A stretch of 36,071 nt of DNA from Candidatus Brocadiia bacterium (GTDB lineage: Bacteria; Planctomycetota; Uabimicrobiia; Uabimicrobiales; JABWCH01): the NCBI GenBank assembly GCA_013359215.1, contig JABWCH010000008.1, positions 1 through 36,071 of the forward strand. Direction: 5' to 3'. The notes beneath the pieces are model-generated. The model saw nothing but the letters and a program-made list of their open reading frames with translations. It did not search any database and was not told the origin of the DNA. This document shows, piece by piece, positions 34,401 through 36,071 of this stretch (positions are counted from its first letter, which is position 1; each line of letters begins with the position of its first letter). The translations under genes were made by a program, and so were the position numbers.

Positions 34401-35134
34401 ATTATCCCAATCTTTTTGCTGCTCCTCCTGAGCTAAGGAATAGCCTTTCGCTTTTAGAAAAATGCCATTCCTTGGATTTGTTAGAAAAAATGAAATTTCA
34501 TAAATACGCATTAGATATTTCTTCTATGATAAAGCTAATCTTAGGATGGATAAACCAAACTCCTGAATTGGAAAATAAAATGCACCAGAATTTTTCCAAA
34601 AAATCGGGCTGTTCCATTTCTCTTTTGTTCCTATTAAAGATAAGCCAGGCTATGATGCAAACAAAATCCTTAGAATCATTGGAGCAAATAGCAAGGCTGG
34701 AATCTGCTGATCTATATTATAGACAAGCCCTTTTGTATTTCTTTATAAAAAAAGATATTTCTTCTAGCATACAGTCTCTAAAAAAAGCTTGCCAAAAAGA
34801 CCCAGGCTTTCTGCAAGCCCACTATGCCCTTGCTGCATTATATTCCCTGGAAAGCAAAACAAACGATTCGCTTAGATCTATGGCATTATTTCATTTCTGG
34901 ATGGCAAAAAAGCTAGGATGGAATCATCCAGAGTATGTTGCAAAAGACATGCTATTCGATAATTTAAAAGGCTCTCCGATTCTTGAAAGAATTCATTCCT
35001 TGCATGCCTCTGATCTTAAGAGCATTGCTGGGCATAAATGGCAGGAAGAAATGCCTTCAGAAATTGTAGAAAATTCCCTATATTCAGAATTTAAAATATG
35101 GCAAAATGTCCAAAAGGAAGCTTCCGATAGATAG
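31490..35134 (+). CDS. Transmembrane Ser/Thr protein kinase with TPR tail
   Basis: A protein of about 1214 residues from TTG 31490, the start supported by AGAGGGAGG; an in-frame ATG at 31448 lacks a ribosome binding site. Residues 1-60 look TPR-like, then comes a low-complexity linker with two copies of EKSID. The Hanks-type kinase domain spans about 141-405: GEGGMG loop at 151-156, Lys173 in VALKV, catalytic HRDIKPAN at 264-271 (Asp266), DFG at 284-286, and TPAYMPPEQAQG as the APE region. All residues needed for activity are present. One TM helix lies at about 430-450. The remaining roughly 760 residues are mostly helical TPR-type repeats, probably outside the cytoplasmic membrane, where they could bind envelope proteins. 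This layout is common in Planctomycetota. The secreted SUMF1-fold gene follows 9 nt later. Partners could include the FHA protein at 10631. Confidence 0.93.
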   Translation: MKLYQELQELYEKKDWSTLLGCCEQESLKRENPSQYYYLKAIAHSMLGQMQEAKKNLEHLSYFPAFVQPDTVDETKKENSHSVLEKSIDAKATVAQTTKSDIDFFEKSIDNIETLAQKSANQDMEETKVCVDYTNQEQKKFGRYSILEDLGEGGMGHVYKAFDPELKRIVALKVILGEGKSEKKQIDRFLREAQTTAKLHHPNIVAVYDIGVQDKWPFFTMDFIEGERLDKYIENMPFKSDTISEIFIKIASAIQYAHDNGVIHRDIKPANIMIDKDKQPKVMDFGLAKIEQEDQKISRSGSVLGTPAYMPPEQAQGKEVDARSDIYSLGATLYECLTGSPPFKTNNYTKLVQEILAKDPKAPRQCNPNVPDDLQTICLKCLEKPMGLRYQKMQEVINDLKLFLEYKPIKAKPATLLQKASKWVYRNRKMTFIGMFAICIFFIALFYLRWNFSKTLEKESLLQNTKIFERARKNKEQKRYDLALESFKEIKKGTFFHKEAEKEQEEMLFYLQQNVKQGDAFADKGLSMQSIPDVQKAKEYYEKVLEYYPRHTEVYPKFLNMEKSILEIKNKQHHDARNYYDKGMLIASSPALRKQDLENCYSVFSKAIQTDNTFADAYFQRGKVCQRSFMQERALSDYKQTIALDPGLTNAHYHRILTEYSGILEEISNTGKDQPERKKELFSYLQKLLPHKDDVYVLLVDAYSCIENVKPGGIEQAIYYCDAAEKIAPYFADIYFLRASLHAQFLGEYHENFSSMANPTQIKKNYEKALKDLEKYMEMIPKSTQGYKLRGIIRSELGDLRKAAEDFQYYLGITPVKNMRYEKCVQRLTMILMLLKKYDDAIVYLDKQIEACLKLENAWEYLVVCYSYKALAYIMLKDYKKAKENISSAVELEAKNITIKNEKEHQDIFPIAHFIQSLLSIYDQKEEQDNTVFRVLSNFLQKNFQKENSESSMAFLSELQNNPQFHSMLFHYPNLFAAPPELRNSLSLLEKCHSLDLLEKMKFHKYALDISSMIKLILGWINQTPELENKMHQNFSKKSGCSISLLFLLKISQAMMQTKSLESLEQIARLESADLYYRQALLYFFIKKDISSSIQSLKKACQKDPGFLQAHYALAALYSLESKTNDSLRSMALFHFWMAKKLGWNHPEYVAKDMLFDNLKGSPILERIHSLHASDLKSIAGHKWQEEMPSEIVENSLYSEFKIWQNVQKEASDR

Positions 35135-35143
35135 GAGTAATTT

Positions 35144-35944
35144 ATGCGATTTTTTCTAACCGTATTTTTATCTTTGTTGCTGGCTTTTCCTGCAAACAAA
35201 GCCAGATGCGAGGAAACAATAGAAGGATTCACCTATTTGCGACAAGAAACTTACTCTTGCAATGGGCAAGAGCATACTGTAAAAGAATACTTGCATAATC
35301 AAACAGGTTTAGAATTTATCTTAATCCCTGGAGGAAGCTTTATGATGGGGGGGAATATCCATGAAGACGAAAAGCCTGTCCACAAAGTAATACTAAGCTC
35401 ATTTTTGATGGCGAAATATGAATTGACTCAGGAAGTATGGGAAAAATTTATGGGAAATAACCCATCCTTTTTTAAAGACAGCAAAAAATTGCCTGTGGAA
35501 TGCATTTCCTGGTATGATTGTAAAGAATTTTGCGATAAAACATTATTGGATTTTCCAACAGAGGCACAGTGGGAATATGCCTGTAGAGCAGGAAGCACAA
35601 CAGAATACTTCTGGGGCAATAGCTTAGATGGAACATATTTATGGTACAACCATAATTCGGGTTTTAGAACTCATCCTGTAGGGCAGAAAAAACCCAATGC
35701 ATTCGGCTTATACGATATATCAGGAAATGTATGGGAATGGTGTAAAGACACCAAAACAAACTATACTTCGGATGAACAAACAGACCCATTAAACACATCA
35801 GGCATCAGCCGCATTCTCAGAAGCGGGGGCTGGAGTCGCAGTGATGGTTGTCGATCTGCAATACGCGATGGCAACTCGCCTGTAGACAAATACAATAATA
35901 TAGGATTTAGGCCAGCTCTGCACTACACGAAAAAAAACAAATAG
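35144..35944 (+). CDS. Secreted SUMF1/FGE-sulfatase-fold protein
   Basis: A 266-residue protein with signal peptide MRFFLTVFLSLLLAFPANKARC and a nearly complete SUMF1 (PF03781) domain at about 55-262. The landmarks are LEFILIPGGSFMMGG, MAKYELTQEVWEKFMG, LPVECISWYDCKEFC, FPTEAQWEYACRAGS, AFGLYDISGNVWEWC and RSGGWSRSDGCRSAIR. The last block has one Cys (residue 236) but not the paired redox Cys of true FGE, so sulfatase activation is unlikely. It resembles the large group of non-catalytic SUMF1-like binding proteins. AGGAG overlaps the kinase stop codon and lies 6 nt before the ATG, so the two genes form an operon. It may be the kinase's extracytoplasmic partner or ligand sensor; this is inferred from gene order only. 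It shares its fold with the middle of the protein at 11243-13126. Confidence 0.92.
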   Translation: MRFFLTVFLSLLLAFPANKARCEETIEGFTYLRQETYSCNGQEHTVKEYLHNQTGLEFILIPGGSFMMGGNIHEDEKPVHKVILSSFLMAKYELTQEVWEKFMGNNPSFFKDSKKLPVECISWYDCKEFCDKTLLDFPTEAQWEYACRAGSTTEYFWGNSLDGTYLWYNHNSGFRTHPVGQKKPNAFGLYDISGNVWEWCKDTKTNYTSDEQTDPLNTSGISRILRSGGWSRSDGCRSAIRDGNSPVDKYNNIGFRPALHYTKKNK

Positions 35945-36002
35945 AAAAGTTTTCCTACGTTCCGCACCTTCTACGATGAGGTTATATGTGTTAACTTTTC
36001 TA
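35942..36002 (-). terminator. Hairpin between convergent genes, possible minus-strand terminator
   Basis: TAGAAAAGTT (35942-35951) and AACTTTTCTA (35993-36002) are perfect 10-bp complements across a 41-nt loop. An alternative pairing is TTTTCCTA (35951-35958) with TAGGAAAA (36001-36008). Read on the minus strand the stem is followed by TTTG and a run of eight T, as expected for a terminator, although that T-run lies in the end of the SUMF1 gene. Confidence 0.4.
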
Positions 36003-36010
36003 GGAAAAAA

Positions 36011-36070
36011 TCAAGACAAAAGCGGAGTGTAAGCCTTCTGTAAGGAATCAAAAATAGTACCGCCTGGCGC
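36011..36070 (-). CDS. Possible C-terminal end of a gene running in from the right
   Basis: On the minus strand one frame reads APGGTIFDSLQKAYTPLLS and then TGA (complement of 36011-36013). It is open to the window edge, protein-like, and followed by a hairpin with a T-run. Only 19 residues are visible, so an open frame by chance cannot be excluded and no family can be named. Confidence 0.35.
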   Translation of the reverse strand, partial: APGGTIFDSLQKAYTPLLS

Positions 36071-36071
36071 A

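Noticed and set aside
1..36071. CRISPR array, tRNA, rRNA or IS transposase
   Set aside because: No regularly spaced direct repeats, cloverleaf sequence or transposase motif was seen on either strand by eye; a covariance-model and HMM scan would be decisive.

Overview
The window looks like chromosomal DNA of a low-GC, Gram-negative bacterium. It encodes a tripartite RND efflux system, an outer-membrane beta-barrel and many signal-peptide proteins. A Planctomycetota-like source is my best guess. It rests on a long Ser/Thr kinase with a C-terminal TPR tail, two SUMF1/FGE-fold proteins, an FHA protein, a DUF1573 domain and giant DUF11-repeat surface proteins. There is no rRNA, tRNA or phylogenetic marker, so this is inference. 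No CRISPR array, IS transposase or RNA gene was seen.

Layout. (1) 1-215: left edge, with a decayed protein remnant on the minus strand and a 20-bp end of a dispersed palindromic element. (2) 216-1910: a DUF885 putative metallopeptidase. (3) 2100-11098: a plus-strand metal-efflux locus. It has an OmpR-type regulator and a CusS-type kinase (overlapping genes), then a His-rich membrane-fusion adaptor, a CusA/CzcA pump and a TolC-type lipoprotein, and finally a small tail-anchored FHA protein. (4) 11243-31289, minus strand: a roughly 20-kb surface-protein locus. In transcription order it encodes a 165-aa secreted single-domain protein, a 907-aa DUF11 protein, a 2052-aa DUF11/Ig/outer-membrane-barrel fusion, a 2553-aa cysteine-patterned DUF11 protein, and a 627-aa degenerate FGE-fold/DUF1573 protein. 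(5) 20911-21452, plus strand: a DUF4258 toxin-antitoxin-like pair inside that locus, next to a large palindrome. (6) 31490-35944, plus strand: a transmembrane Ser/Thr kinase with TPRs and a secreted SUMF1-fold protein, probably one operon. (7) Right edge: a possible C-terminal end of a minus-strand gene.

How it may work. The two-component system most likely senses metal and drives the efflux operon; a 14-bp dyad sits exactly where an OmpR-type activator would replace a poor -35 box. The surface locus looks like one modular assembly. The 907-aa protein shares its N-terminal module, including a calcium-binding-type loop at the same position, with the barrel protein, and its C-terminal two-domain module with the 2553-aa protein. 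The 165-aa protein is a free-standing relative of the last of those domains. I infer a Cys-free and Cys-rich DUF11 fibre system with an outer-membrane anchor, a periplasmic partner (FGE/DUF1573) translationally coupled to the giant subunit, and possible kinase/FHA control. The individual domain families are known. The assembly hypothesis is untested.
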